Below, one piece after another: positions 22,104-33,781 of a stretch of DNA of 64,000 nt. Source of the DNA: Corynespora cassiicola (taxonomy: Eukaryota > Ascomycota > Dothideomycetes > Pleosporales > Corynesporascaceae). The stretch lies in NCBI GenBank assembly GCA_022059125.1, contig JAEUWY010000004.1, positions 2,542,001-2,606,000 of the forward strand, read 5' to 3'. Numbering within the stretch: position 1 is the stretch's first letter; each line of letters opens with the position of its first letter. The notes below the pieces were generated by a model. That model saw nothing but the letters and a program-made list of their open reading frames with translations, searched no databases and was not told where the DNA came from. The position numbers and the translations under genes were made by a program.

Positions 22104-22972
22104 TCATCGGACATATTTGGACTATCGCGGCTGGTCAGTTTTCGCAAAATCCAAGGGCCCATGCTTGCTTACCATGAATTTCTTGTGGAAATCGGAGCGT
22201 AGCATGTCGTTGATGAACTCTTTCTTTTTGTTCCGATCCTCGGTGCCACGGGCCTGGTTCTTGAACACAACATCGTCATCCCATCGGCGTTTCATGGTAA
22301 AGTCACGAGGGTTGAGTAAAGGATTGCCTCGGGCAATGTCAATCTCTCGCTGTTCTTCCTCTTCTGCTGCACGTTCGGCTTCCTACAAATTGTTAGTTCA
22401 GTCCCCTAGAAACCAGTAAAAAGGTTAGACATACCTCTTTGGCCTTGGCTTCAGCGCGTTCCTTCTTGATCTTCTCCAGTTCGCGCATAAGCGCTGCAGT
22501 CTCGTCTTCTTCATCGTCCCTAGAAGAAATTAGCTTTATAGTTGTGCGTGGGCCGAATTGGTTGCACGCACTCATCATCACTGCTGTCACTACTCTCACT
22601 GCTACTGTCGTCCGCGTCTATCTCCCTGTATTTCTCCAGCACCTCTATCCGTCGCCGCTTTTGCTCTGCTTCATCTGCTTCGCCCTCTTCAGCTACAGAA
22701 ACATCTTCGATCGCCCGTTTGGCAGTGGCAGAGGTCTCGGTCGCAGAATCCTCGGGGACATAAGTGCCGTTCTTCTTTGCAAAGTGACGAGCTTCGGCTT
22801 CCAAGAGCTCAGCGCGTAAATCGCGTTTGTTTTGATCGGCTTCGCCTCCCTGCCCTGGCTGTCTATGCTTGAGGGTCAAATGCGCAGGAAGTAGTCGCTG
22901 GTGGTACGCGGGACCGCGTGCGGCCTCCTTACCGCGCGCCGGATCGAAAGTTGGTCTATGGGCAGTCGTCAT
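22104..22972 (-). CDS. CWC15: Pre-mRNA splicing factor Cwc15
   Basis: Four exons, 22972-22572, 22519-22435, 22382-22173 and 22121-22104, encode 237 aa. The last exon is only 18 bases (SKYVR and stop) and completes the conserved C-terminus DFHKKFMSKYVR. The N-terminus [17 protein letters not shown], the acidic [14 protein letters not shown] stretch, the [16 protein letters not shown] helix and the segment [20 protein letters not shown] are all Cwc15 hallmarks. The protein belongs to the Prp19/Cdc5 complex in the catalytic spliceosome, in the nucleus. It starts 258 bases from Rrp45, facing away from it. Confidence 0.93.
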
Positions 22973-23230
22973 GTCGCAGGAGTTTGAATTTCGGAGTCGC
23001 GGACGGTATGATTCGAGAGTTGCGGAAGCGTGGGACCCTGGAGATGTTGTTTAATGGCAGCTAGGTAATGAGGAGTGAAGACAGGGCCCGCTCGAGGAAT
23101 CTATATACGCCAAGCCACTAGTCGGTGACAGTGTTTCTCCGGACCCCGCCATATTTTCATTCTCCAGATCAGTCCAACTCCGCCGCGGCGCCGACAACAG
23201 TACACAACTCAGTGCATACTCGAGGTCAAG
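22973..23230. promoter_or_regulatory. Divergent promoter, Cwc15 / Rrp45
   Basis: 258 bases separate the two ATGs of outward-facing RNA-processing genes. No TATA box is obvious, as expected for constitutive genes. Shared regulation is an inference from spacing. Confidence 0.45.
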
Positions 23231-24218
23231 ATGCCCCGAGAAGCTGAAATATCTGTCAATGAGCGCGCATTCATTCAACAGGCGCTGAACGAGCAAATTC
23301 GACTTGATGGCCGCGCCTTTGATGCATACCGGCCACTAGAGCTTACCTTTGGAGACGAATATGGCGTTGCCGATGTGCAGCTAGGCAAGACCAGGTATAC
23401 CAGTCAGATGCAGCTACAATGCATATAGCTAATTAGTGGCAGAGTCATTGCCAGAATTTCGGTAGACGTGGTTGCGCCATCGCCAGAACGTAAATTCGAC
23501 GGCATCTTCCAGATCGTGACCGAGTTCTCTCCAATGGCTTCGCCTGCTTTTGAAGTTGGCCGGTACGTATTCTGCGCGCTCGCTACAGCATTCGCCATCA
23601 GAAGCACCTAACTGAGCTCACAGACCTACAGATGCGGAAGTCATCCTTTCGCGGATCCTTGAGAAAGCCATCCGTCGCTCCAACGCTCTCGATACCGAAT
23701 CGCTTTGTATAATCGCAGGCTTGAAATGCTTTGCCCTCCGCGCGGACGTACACATCATCGACCATGACGGCGGGCTAATTGACGCATCTTGCATCGCCGT
23801 CATGGCCGCACTGCAGCACTTTCGACGCCCAGACGTGCTTGTGGAGGGCGAAAAGGCAACCATTCTCAGCGTTCGGGAACGCGAGCCTATACCACTATCG
23901 ATCCTCCATCAGCCACTTTGCGTCACGTTCTCATACTTTGAAGAGGGGGAGACATTTTTGGTAGACGCGAATCTGGCGGAAGAGCAGGTCCGTCAGGGCG
24001 AGGTCATCATCACCATGAACAAACACGGCGAGGTCTGTCAGATCGCCAAATACGGAGGCGCTACGGTTGACCCGCTTGCACTGCTGCAATGCACCAATAT
24101 TGCTCTCGTAAAAGTCCAGGAACAGAGCAAGTTCATCCAACAGAAGCTCGAGGAGGATGCGAAGAGGAGGGACGCAGGAGGTCTCATGGCAGAGCTTAGT
24201 GCTGAGAATGCCAGGTGA
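23231..24218 (+). CDS. RRP45: Exosome complex subunit Rrp45
   Basis: Exons 23231-23394, 23443-23562 and 23624-24218 encode 292 aa, with both junctions restoring family sequence (LGKTR-VIARISV and FEVGR-PTDAEVI). This is an RNase PH-fold ring subunit of the 9-subunit RNA exosome, which degrades and processes RNA in nucleus and cytoplasm; the eukaryotic subunit is structural and not catalytic. Visible signatures are NEQIRLDGRAFDAYRPLEL, the KFDGIFQIVTEFSPMASPAF segment and LIDASCIAVMAALQHFRRPD. The C-terminal extension is short compared with the mammalian protein and similar to yeast. Confidence 0.93.
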
Positions 24219-25013
24219 ATTTGAAAAGGACGGATATACCATCTGCCTTCATATTTGAAAAACAATGTGGCACTTCGTCACATTACGGAGGATAAGCATT
24301 AGCATCTGGAGCCTCGACTCAAAACGTCGAGAAGCCGTCGGGCTGGATATACCCTGCGAGGTGTGCTCTCAGAACAAATGTCGGCACTCTCAAGTGCTAC
24401 GATGGAACGACGGACAAAGACAGGGCACAGCCTTGAGAGAGCTTCTCGGAGCCCAGGACTGTAGCGGCACAAGCCATAAGCAACGACGACTAGAAAGATA
24501 CAGTCGCCGAAGTATTTGAAGCTATTCCCCACCCCAGTATTTGAAATTATCCGCGCTCGGATCACCAGTTGCTCGTGTCATGATGTGCGGATCGCGAACG
24601 CTGACGGGGCTTGGGTTGCGATCGAATCAGACGTCATCGGACCAGCCTCGGCCCAAACGGTATTTGATTTCAGTTCCACTCGACGCGCTTTCGCGCGACA
24701 AAACACCACGTTCTGGGCTGCATACACAATATAATCAACCATCGGCCGAGGCTTTGCTGTGCATTTAAATAGGGCTGCTAACCCACCGGCTCCTATATCA
24801 TCGCAGCATCATCTGATTATCACCTTTTCCATTGCGTCATTGCCTCTTTCCGCGTGTCGCCGTATCAAGGGTCTCTCTCTCGGTTTCGGTCAAATTCGAA
24901 GCTTGACGTATTACACAAAGAGCTCTAGCTTGCTTACACATAACCATAACCCCTCTCGCGTTTTCTTTTCTGGTTCCTCAGTTATCTTCTCATTGCGCAC
25001 CAACAAATCCAAA
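24219..25013. other. Spacer, 0.8 kb
   Basis: Rrp45 3' UTR followed by the promoter and leader of the DUF4336 gene. The leader is CT-rich near 24780-25000. No additional gene. Confidence 0.45.
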
Positions 25014-25931
25014 ATGACCTCCAAGTTGGTTCCTTCCGACCCTGCAAAGGTGATGGTTATTCGCGATGTTGTCCCCAACATCATCACGACCTTTTCTACT
25101 CCGTTTTGGCGGTTTGGCAGGATAAAGATTGGCGGTCGAGGCACAGTTGGTATGCACCTCTCTCGGCATTGACAATCCATTCGTCGCTGACCAATATGCA
25201 GTGCGTTTGCAGTCTGGCGCCCTCGCCGTCTTCTCTCCTGTTGCTCTCACAGAAGACGTCAAGAAAAAGGTCGCCGAGATGGGAGAAGTAAAATACATCA
25301 CAGCCCTCGATGCAGAGGTATGTCCAATGTCTACGTGCCTGTAGCGAAGAAAACGCCATCTAAGACCAGCATGCAGCACCACATCTTCCTCGGACCATGG
25401 CACGAGGCCTATCCCCAAGCCCAGGTTCTGGGCCCCGAGACTCTCCCTGAGAAGCGCCAGAAGCAGGGTAACGAAGACGTTCCCTTCGCCTTCGTTTTCC
25501 GCAAGGACAAGCCTATCACCTCCATTACGCCTGAATTCGATGCCGAGTTCGACTACGAATACGTCTATGCGCACGCGAACAAGGAGATTGTCTTCAACCA
25601 CAAGCCAACAAAGACACTGATCCAAGCTGACCTTCTGTTCAACTATCCCTCGACCGAGCAGTTCAGCAAGACGGATGTTGATCCGCAAAGCGGCATCCTG
25701 ACTAAGATATTCGGCTCGTTGACCAACACATACGGAAATGGACAGAAGCGATTCATCTGGTATGCCACTTCTAGCGGCGACAGGACCGGCTTCACCAACT
25801 CGATTCGCAAAATCAACGAATGGGATTTCGACCGCATGATCCCTTGCCATGGTGACACCATCGACACGGGCGCCAAGGGCATTTTCCAGAGGATTTTAGA
25901 GTGGCATTTGGAGCAGAAGAAGACTTCCTAA
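25014..25931 (+). CDS. DUF4336 domain protein (metallo-beta-lactamase-like fold)
   Basis: Exons 25014-25149, 25202-25317 and 25377-25931 encode 268 aa; introns are 52 and 59 bases. The joins give GRGTVVRLQSGALAVFSPV and then HHIFLGPWHEAYPQ, as in DUF4336 proteins of fungi and bacteria. The N-terminus reads as the substrate-independent strand pair of the fold (VVRLQSGALAVFSPVALTE). DRMIPCHGDTID near the C-terminus supplies the conserved H-G-D segment. Molecular function is not known. The gene has an ordinary intron pattern and no sign of damage. Because the first exons are short, the ATG at 25014 is the only in-frame start with a good context. Confidence 0.85.
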
Positions 25932-26299
25932 GAAGTATGCGCCAAGTTTACCTTGTTCGAGTGGGTTGAAAATGAGCAAAAGGCGTTGAAGGTGGAAGTC
26001 TGGTGGGTGGTTGTGATACCTTGTGCTTTGATTTGAATTGCCAGCCATGACATCCTCTTCTTTCATTGTAATATATATCGTATTCTTTTAATTTTTCCCC
26101 ATATTCCCCAAGCCAATTGGCATCTGCAAGTGCCTGTTATCCCAATGCCAAAATTTCAGCTTACGCAACATCCTGTTTTCAGGGCGCAGGTACTAATTAC
26201 CCAGCTCCAGCGAGCCCAGCCCATTTTAATAAATCGACGACACACATATCAGTCCCCGAAATCAACACCAAACTCAAGCCACACCCCAAAACCTACAAC
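25932..26299. other. 3' flank of the DUF4336 gene
   Basis: 3' UTR and spacer, T-rich near 26060-26100. Nothing else is visible. Confidence 0.4.
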
Positions 26300-26985
26300 C
26301 TCGCCCCGTCCCTGCCAATTTTCTGCCGAGCGGGCGAGGCCGTCGAGGTGCGTGAAGTCGGCTTTTGTGTCCGCGGAGTCGATGGCGTGGATGGTGTAGG
26401 ACGAGGGGGTAGGGGCTTACGTCCAGGGGCACCAGGTCAGTTCGCGGGATTGGTTGTAGAAGTCACCACAGCCGATTAGGGTATAGGGCATTTTCCGGAG
26501 GCGATGGAGAGGTGGCGGAGGGCTTGGTCGTTGTAGCGGGCTTTTTGGTCTCACATCTGTGGTTTTTTGGGCGATTTGGGAGGTAGAGGAGAGGGCTTAT
26601 GGGGTGAATATAGCCCCAGTCGTCGCCAGGTTTGCGGTAGGTGGTGTGGAAGACTTATTCGCTGGGCTGGAGTTTTTCCACTTCTGCGTTTGATGCTGCG
26701 TCTTGAATGGTGGATTGAGCTGCTAGTGTCTTGCAGTTTAGAGCGGTGACTATCACGTCCGTTTTTTGGAACAGTTTTGTAAGTTCTCCGTTGGTGCCTT
26801 TGGTGAACTCGACCTCGTGGACCTCGACTTGTCTACTCCTTGATTTTTCTGGGTGAAGCGTTTCCGGAAACGGACGGCGATGACAATAAAGATAATTTCG
26901 CTTTCGGGCAGCGCTCTCAGGATGAAGGTACTGATCTGGCCATTCGCACCAAAACAAGGCAATATCATGAAAATTCATCTCGTGT
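26300..26985 (-). pseudogene. Decayed NmrA-like / isoflavone-reductase-type NAD(P)-binding protein
   Basis: Reading the minus strand, family sequence continues across three frames. The dinucleotide-binding start DIALF is followed, one frame over, by FGANGQISTFILRALPESE. A further shift leads to RRPFPETLHPEKS and TDVIVTALNCKTLAAQSTIQ. A stop interrupts at QPSE, where intact relatives have PSEYG, and the next recognisable pieces are TTYRKPGDDWGYIHP, CGDFYNQSREL and ADFTHLDGLA. At least two frameshifts and one stop mean no intact product. Relatives are NAD(P)-binding regulators or reductases with a Rossmann fold. It lies at the edge of an AT-rich stretch. Confidence 0.7.
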
Positions 26986-27861
26986 CGTCGATCCTCCAGG
27001 ACTCAGTATAGGTTAATACAGAAAAACTATATAGTCGACAGTCCCTACATCGCTATTGTAGCACTTTGAATTTTAGTCCTGGCCCAGAAAAGCTAAGAGA
27101 AAAGGTCTCCTACAGCTCTTCAGATAAGGTCTTTTTCTACCTATGCCCACATCGCACTGCTCTGCAAAGTAAGGCGAATTTATTTTACCTCATTCAAATT
27201 GATATGTTGTCTAGATGCAATCTTATGTTTGCAGTCATATCCATTAAATCCAAGTCCTGCTATTGTTAATAAAGGAAGAGAAAAACCCTCTAGTATAATT
27301 AGAATATTATACGTTATTTAATGTGTATACCATAGCGTAATTATCGATAAAGTTGTGGATACCTGTGCAAATAAAACTAGTTCAAGCTGATTTTTTTAAT
27401 AAGGCGCGTCGACAATGGCTTTAGTTTAGCCATGCTACTCTATAGACCGGTACACGAAGACGATCAGATTTCCCACGTAACATAAGAGTCCTTCGTCACA
27501 CCATGTTTCATTACATGTGGGGCTTATCCCGGGATCTCCCCCACCCATGCCCTCTTGCCCCAAAGGCAAGAGAAGTAAATGTATATCAAGATCGGAGCAT
27601 ATATTGAGGGATTTATCATGCGTGCGAGCTCAAATAACTTGTATCGGAAAGTGGGCTTGAAGGCCATGGATGATCTTCCAATAATAGTTGATGGCCACCA
27701 CACGGTGCCGAATCCAGGCGCAAAGCTGAGGCAATGAAGGAATAAATGAAGGGAAAGATTATGGAAGTTGACGGGGATGAATAATTAAGAATGATAATAT
27801 TGAACAATGACGTGTATAATCAACAAACGCGCTACGGGTCTGCTCCACCATCCAGAGCTCC
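26986..27861. other. AT-rich spacer with degenerate sequence
   Basis: About 0.9 kb, markedly AT-rich between roughly 26990 and 27420, without coding frames. It joins a pseudogene to the dioxygenase gene. The composition suggests RIP-like mutation or an old repeat, but no ends or target duplications were found. Confidence 0.4.
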
Positions 27862-29334
27862 TTAGTTATTCTGGCAGGAGTTATAGCTCTCGACCGAGAA
27901 AGTCTTCTTGAACAATTTTTCCGATATTACGTTTGGTTCCATCTCCCGATTAAGTAGCCATCGTCCATTTTTACTCGATTCGATGTTAAATACTTCATCC
28001 CATCTCTTTTTCAATGGCTCGGCAACGTTTCTTGCCCGCATGGGGTCTCGGAGCCAGATTCTAGTCAAGTGTCTTCTTTTGGGATTTACTTCGTCAACTT
28101 TATCATCTTCAAATGCTGTCCGAGAATGCAACACAGCCATATTGTTGATGAAGTACATATCGCCTCTTTTTGGCTTTACTGTGACCGCATTCTTGGCTGC
28201 AGCAAACTGCACGGCATCTAGTGCGTCTGCTTGGAGATTGCTAAGCCCTGGGATAGATTTTGGGCGTTCTGCGCGTGGTCTTCCGGTGTAATTACCTCGG
28301 AAGAACCAGAAATAAGGGCCTCTGGAGTCTGCATAAAGTACAGGCATTCTCCGTATGCGGGGCGGGTCTGCAGATCTGCATTCGTGGGCGTTGTTCAGAT
28401 ACACTGTAATAAAATAAAGCTCTTTTAGATATAACTTACGTCTGCAGTGGCCATTGACCTTCTGCTAGAGTACCAATTACCTCTGGTCGTTGGGCAATGA
28501 GCTCGTTGTATATTTGCCCCTGAGACGCCCATAACATGTCTCCACCACTCTGTGATGTCTCGATGGCGTATAGTGTGAGTATGTCTGTATCATCGACATG
28601 GAAGGCCTCCTCGTATCAGTCTCTATTTTCCAATAATATTTAAATAAAGCAGTAGCTTACCATGTATTCCGTGGAACAATTAGCTTTCAGGTCGTAGGCT
28701 ATTGAGTCTTGCTCTTGCGAGCAGATATGAACTTGCGTCTATAAGTTTCCAAATGGTTGGATATTATGAGTATGGTATCTTACAGACTTGATCCAGCTTC
28801 CCTGATTGAGAGCCTCGCTGCGGAGCGATGTAACTCGAGATACCAGCGTGTATTACTACATTCTGTTCGACAGTATACTTCTCAGGCTTTAGTCCCTTCA
28901 CTACTGAGATCCCACTACCATCGTATACATTGTTCGACATGTTTGATAGCGTCTGACCAAATTTTTTCAGTTGAAAAGTCTTTGGCGAGATCGTATTCTT
29001 GGAGAAGAAACCTTCTTCAGTATGTTTTAGCTGTTGATAGTACAAATAGAGGGTATTGGAAACACATGAATGGCACAGCACTAAAGAAAGTAAGAGAGGA
29101 TTAAATACCTTCAAATTTTCGCAAAGCTTCGTCAATCTCCTGTGTATCGGACTCAGATATATGATAAGTAGACTTTCCGAGGTGCAAAGTCTCTGGAGAC
29201 CAAACTGAGGAGCCGCTTGCTGTGGATGGGAAGTGGGTGGGTCGCTCTGTTTTATGATTATCGCGAAGGTTGAAGATCTTCTGTCTCTTAGTGTATGCCT
29301 CAAAATTAGGCGTGTATTGAATGTTGGTCGTCAT
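27862..29334 (-). CDS. TauD/TfdA family Fe(II)/2-oxoglutarate-dependent dioxygenase
   Basis: Model of five exons: 29334-29109, 29011-28788, 28738-28661, 28609-28440 and 28375-27862, giving 403 aa. The phases agree, but the first intron (97 bases, AAG acceptor) and the second (GTCTGT donor) are less certain. Family sequence is clear: NVVIHAGISSYIAPQRG, then EAFHVDDTDILTLY containing the H-x-D iron ligands (HVD), GGDMLWASQGQIYNEL, and the C-terminal half GDMYFINNMAVLHSR followed by RRHLTRIWLRD, which supplies the distal His/Arg region. Such fungal enzymes hydroxylate sulfonates, aryloxy acids or other small acids; the substrate here is unknown. A TATA-like run lies near 29424-29432. The setting, beside a pseudogene and AT-rich DNA, looks accessory. 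Confidence 0.75.
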
Positions 29335-29987
29335 AATTATCAAAAGATCAAACGAGTCACTCTGGAAGCCGGTTAGCTGAAAAGATTGTGTAAGGCTGGG
29401 TTGCAAGAGTGACAGGAGAGAGAGATATATATACATGAAGCAGAAGCCTCACTAGTTCAGAAACGGCATAAAAGCTTATTAATTATATTAGGTCATATGC
29501 AAGATAGAACTTGAGAGCGGGGCTTCGACCAATCAATGCGAGGTGCAGCGTTGGTCCTCGGAATCGCTTCGAAGGTCGCTCAATAGGAGTGGACGTAGCC
29601 TTGGCATATCAAACAGGGCAAAAATCATGTGTTTAATCACTGAAGTTTATGTAGGTTTGTGTTAAGTTGTATATGATAGATCTTTGACAATATAAAATAA
29701 TGACAAAGCTCTATAGACGTGAGTATAGATATGATTGGATGTAGTTAGTAGATTCAATGTTTTCGTTATTTTATACTCTTCCATGCAATAAGTCCGCGTG
29801 ACCTCTTGTGCCTTGAACAAGATTAAACACTGTGTCTGGTATTTTTGTCATTTAGTGTCATATTTTCCTATCCGAACTCGCATGTACGTTCCCCACCGGT
29901 AGATGTTATCGCCTCCTTCTAGCCAATAAAACTCGGAAAGAAAGCAAACCCGCGAGACAGATTGAACTGGAAACATTCTCAGCTGCT
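29335..29987. other. Spacer, 0.65 kb
   Basis: Promoter of the dioxygenase gene (minus-strand TATATATAT near 29424-29432), then AT-rich sequence up to the NLR stop codon. No further gene. Confidence 0.45.
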
Positions 29988-32900
29988 TTAACCCACATAG
30001 AGAAAGTCATAATGAAATCTGCTGCGGATATCACACCATGTCAGTGTATCGAAATCTCGCTTTTCGTTCGGCTTCAATTTGTTGAAGCATGTCACAGCCA
30101 TTTCTCGTAGCAGGCGATACTTATCATCGTTACCCTGGTTATGGCGTATCCGCGATAAAACAAATGCTGCTTGAAGAACCTCTTGTTTTCTGTCATCTCG
30201 TGCGTTGCAAAGGTCGAGAATGCTTTGCAGTAGCTGGCTACACATTGAGGTGTAAGTATGGGTTTCAATTGAAGAATTAATTCAAACTTACCAGGCCTCG
30301 GATTCTAAACCATAGCGCTCATAGTGCTCTGCAATCTTTTGTGCAACCCTGAGTGTTGCAAGCGCATATTCACCAGATGTCTGCTTACACTGGATATACG
30401 CTCGTTGATGTAGAGCAAATGCCTCGTCAAAGAGTCTTTGAGACAGCTTTACGTTTCCAAGAACATAATAGAGCGCTCCAGTTCGGCTTGATATACGATC
30501 ATTCGGACCCAGTGCTTCTTCCCGGTCTATTATCGCTTCTTGCAAGACTCGCACAGCTAGATCGTATTGGTTCATGCAATGCAGGGTAATCCCCATATGA
30601 TACAGAGGCGAGAAGAGCCAATCTTTCTTGAAGCCTGGCATTCCTTTGCGTAGCTCAATGGATTTCTCTAATAGTGTTATCGCCTCTTGGAACAAGTGGT
30701 TCATAGCATAGGATATTCCTAGTGTGTTGTGTGTTGCTGTGTCGAAGCCAATGCGTTGTCCTGTTTTCTTGTACAACGTTTCCGATGCTGAGAATCGAAG
30801 CTTGCTGTAGTGCCATACCATCTTGTAATCCCCAATCATTTGACTTGTCACCAAATTACAAGCCCATAGGCCGCTGCGGGATTTATCCAAAAGCTCAGGA
30901 ATATCATTCCCGGAATTATGCCTAACAAACGATTCGCAGAGTGCCAAGCCAAGCTCCATAAGGGGTCGCGCTTCAGTGACCTCTCCTCTCTCGCATTGAT
31001 ACCTGGGTTTTCTAGTTAAATTTTTATCAATACTTCCGTTTGATTGGCTTCTCGTACCAAGCTCCTTCATAAAGCAATTCCACATATTCCGGTGGGAAGA
31101 CTAGGTCAGCCTTCAGCGAAAGCATCTCTCTGGTGACAGCCTGAAGCTTTACTATATGGGGATATAGCTCCTGGCACAACTTCCATCTTTCCACCAATCC
31201 ATGTTCATTGATGTTTCTGCTCCTACCAGTCCAACAAGCTCTTACTGAGGTTGCCACTATGGTGAAGGTTTCATGAAAAATATTCATATCGGTCGCCATT
31301 CTAGCTCTTGATACATCTTGAACCAGCCGGTGTAAAGTCAGCGAACCATTTTCGCGATCCCGTTTCACCATTGATCGCTCATTCAATCTGGACAATATCG
31401 AGAGATATTCTTGGAAAGTCTGAGGATATTCGACCATAGGTGCATTCCTCATGCTCTCAACCAAGATATTTTCCTGGATACAGGTCGGATCCAATAAAGC
31501 CAATGCACTTAACAAACAAGTTGCAGGCTTGTCATCTTTTTCAAGGCTCTCGAAAGCCCATACAGACCCCAGGCTGTGGCTGTATCCGGTCCTGTTGCGA
31601 TGTTCATGGTAGAGGTTATGGTAATCCGTAACATGGGTGTACAGATTTGCGAACCCTTGTAGGGATAAACTACGATGAACAATTATCGACCCAATCTGAT
31701 CGATTGCCAACGGTAATCCTCCTAAATGCTCTATGATTGCTGTCACAGCAGCCTTGTCTTCCGGAGATTTTATTGGCAATTGTGTGATTTTCTGTAGTAG
31801 CGAGCTTCCCTCGGTAATATCCATACTTTGAACGGAAATCTGTTCCACTGAATCTCCAAAATGGAAGCCAAGATTGGGATCTCGGCCTGTTACTATGATT
31901 GAGCCAAACCCATTGGTCGGCCACATCTCTTTCAGTACATCTTTGTCATCTACGTTGTCAAGTATAAGTAGCCATCTCAATCTGTCGGCCAATTCGGCAG
32001 CAGCTCTAGATGGATTGGTAACCGATGTGCCTAGGCGCTTGACCGGATTGATGAGCCAATCTTTTAACTTCATCCTGGCATCATCTGCGTTCGGTTCACA
32101 ATCTCGAGGTACCAATCCAATGTGTGAGACTAAATCCACGCACTGCTTTCGAAGCTTTTGCCGATTGTCGGCCACCAAAAACATTATCATGTCGAAGTGC
32201 GAATGATTCTGTCGAATGAATTCCTTGACTAGTTCCGTCTTCCCAACTCCTCCTAGTCCAGTTATCAACAATGGCAAAAGATTCTCGGTAGACTGAGAGA
32301 TAGATGGCACAACAGACTTCTCAATAGCTGAGACCAATTGTGGGCGAGCTTGATGGAAAGGTTGCCGGGTATACTCAAAAGATTTTGGGTACAAGAAAGG
32401 AACCTGGATCTCTCGAGGCGTAATCACAGGTGAATTGGATGATTGTCTGGAAGCTTAAATAACATTAATCTCTGTCGTAAATTAACGATCAGTGTAGTAT
32501 ACCTGAGCTTGGAGTTGGAGTCGGGAGTCGTAACTGCTCAGAGGAAGAATCCGATTCGGTTGAAAGTGATGTTGTGATGTGGGGTACAGTGAGGCTTTGC
32601 TATTGGCAGATTAGATCAAGACGAACCATCATCAGGAAGGGCATTGAGCTGACTTCGAGACATTTTTGAAAATAGGTTGCCAAAGCTTGTCTGAAGGAAG
32701 ACAATTGGGGCAAATTGAGTGCTTGTGTCAGTTCGCAATCGAGAGCTATCAGAGTTTCCTGTTGGATTCCAATGCGCGCCAACTTCTGATCAACCAGCTA
32801 GAGTAAATTTGAGTAAAGTGTGAGCAAAATGAAATGAAGTGCACGCACCAGTCTTTCTGGACGATTCCTCGGTTTCAAACGTGAAAGCATCTTGGTCCTA

Positions 32901-33566
32901 GGAGCAACCGTCTCATACCCAGAAAGTATGTGCATTTGCATACTTCCTCTGGCAATTGCCCGTATAAAGAGTTTCGCACTGAGCTGTAGCTGAGATGCCA
33001 ATATATCTTGTTCATCGATATTGTTTTGTTTCAACCACGAACGCCACGATGAATCAAGTTCTGAAGCAGCGGTAATGCCAGGCTGCTCACAAGGATGTGG
33101 TGTCGCCAGAAAGACAATTCCCTTGATCGAAGCTAAGCGATCTTGCCAACTGTTCAACTCTTCTCCGGCAGAGGCAATTACCTACTTCAAGTCAACATCG
33201 ATATCAGTATCAGTGGATTTGTTCACCTCTTTCACAATCAGGCCACCACTCCCCTCGCATAAGAAAACTATCTTTGATGCTGTGAAAGACTGACAATTAT
33301 TTAGTAAAGAAAATTACTTGTAGGGTGGTAGAGTTACGGTCCGATAAGTTAGATGGACTGAGAATAATTCTTCTAAAAGGGACTTGCTAGCAGCCAGTAC
33401 CATTGCGAGGTCTTGACGCAAAGCATCCCTATTGTATTCGAGAACCCTGCAAATGTTATTCGAGAGCTTTGGGATGGCTGTTTCCCAATATTTAGATTTC
33501 TTAGATCTGGCGTCATCGTGGTTCGGAATATAGATAAGGCTGGGGCGTTTAGCAGTGATTGTAGAC
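29988..33566 (-). CDS. NLR-type STAND protein: degenerate hydrolase, NB-ARC and TPR domains
   Basis: Exons 33566-33338, 33289-33227, 33181-32849, 32797-32654, 32599-32503, 32453-31058, 31002-30292 and 30237-29988 join in consistent phase to at least 1073 aa. The first exon is entered through a TTTAG acceptor, so the true start is upstream and unresolved. N-terminal part: a SesB-like alpha/beta-hydrolase (IVFLCEGSGGLIVKE; GIVFLATPHPCEQPG). Middle: NB-ARC with P-loop GLGGVGKTEL, Walker B LRWLLILDNVDD, GSIIVTGRD, GGLPLAI and the MHD-like LHRLVQD. C-terminal part: tetratricopeptide units (YHMGITLHCMNQYDLAVRVL; GALYYVLGNVKLSQRLFDEA). Fungal proteins of this architecture act in non-self recognition and regulated cell death. 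The hydrolase elbow lacks the usual serine. It is transcribed away from a CorA-like gene. Confidence 0.82.
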
Positions 33567-33781
33567 CTAAACAATGTATCTTACACGAGACTGTCAGGTT
33601 TTGTAGAGCTCTGGCGATAGACTTCAGTCAGAAGATGCGACGGAAGTTTCATGATGTTGGATGGCTTGCACCTTTGGTGAACTTGTTGAGTGTGCAGAGA
33701 AAGAGCGGTGGGGTAATGAGGAGATGTGGGCTGACAAAGCGCAGCACATACGCCTCTTTGATAGGATAAAGGTAATCCTTC
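33567..33781. promoter_or_regulatory. Short divergent region between NLR and CorA-like genes
   Basis: About 215 bases between the first clear NLR exon and the CorA-like ATG. It must hold the missing NLR start and both promoters unless the NLR 5' end overlaps the neighbour. An in-frame candidate ATG could not be joined with a sensible intron. Confidence 0.4.

Noticed and set aside
24990..25850. 286-aa minus-strand frame
   Set aside because: Antisense of the DUF4336 gene and crosses its introns.
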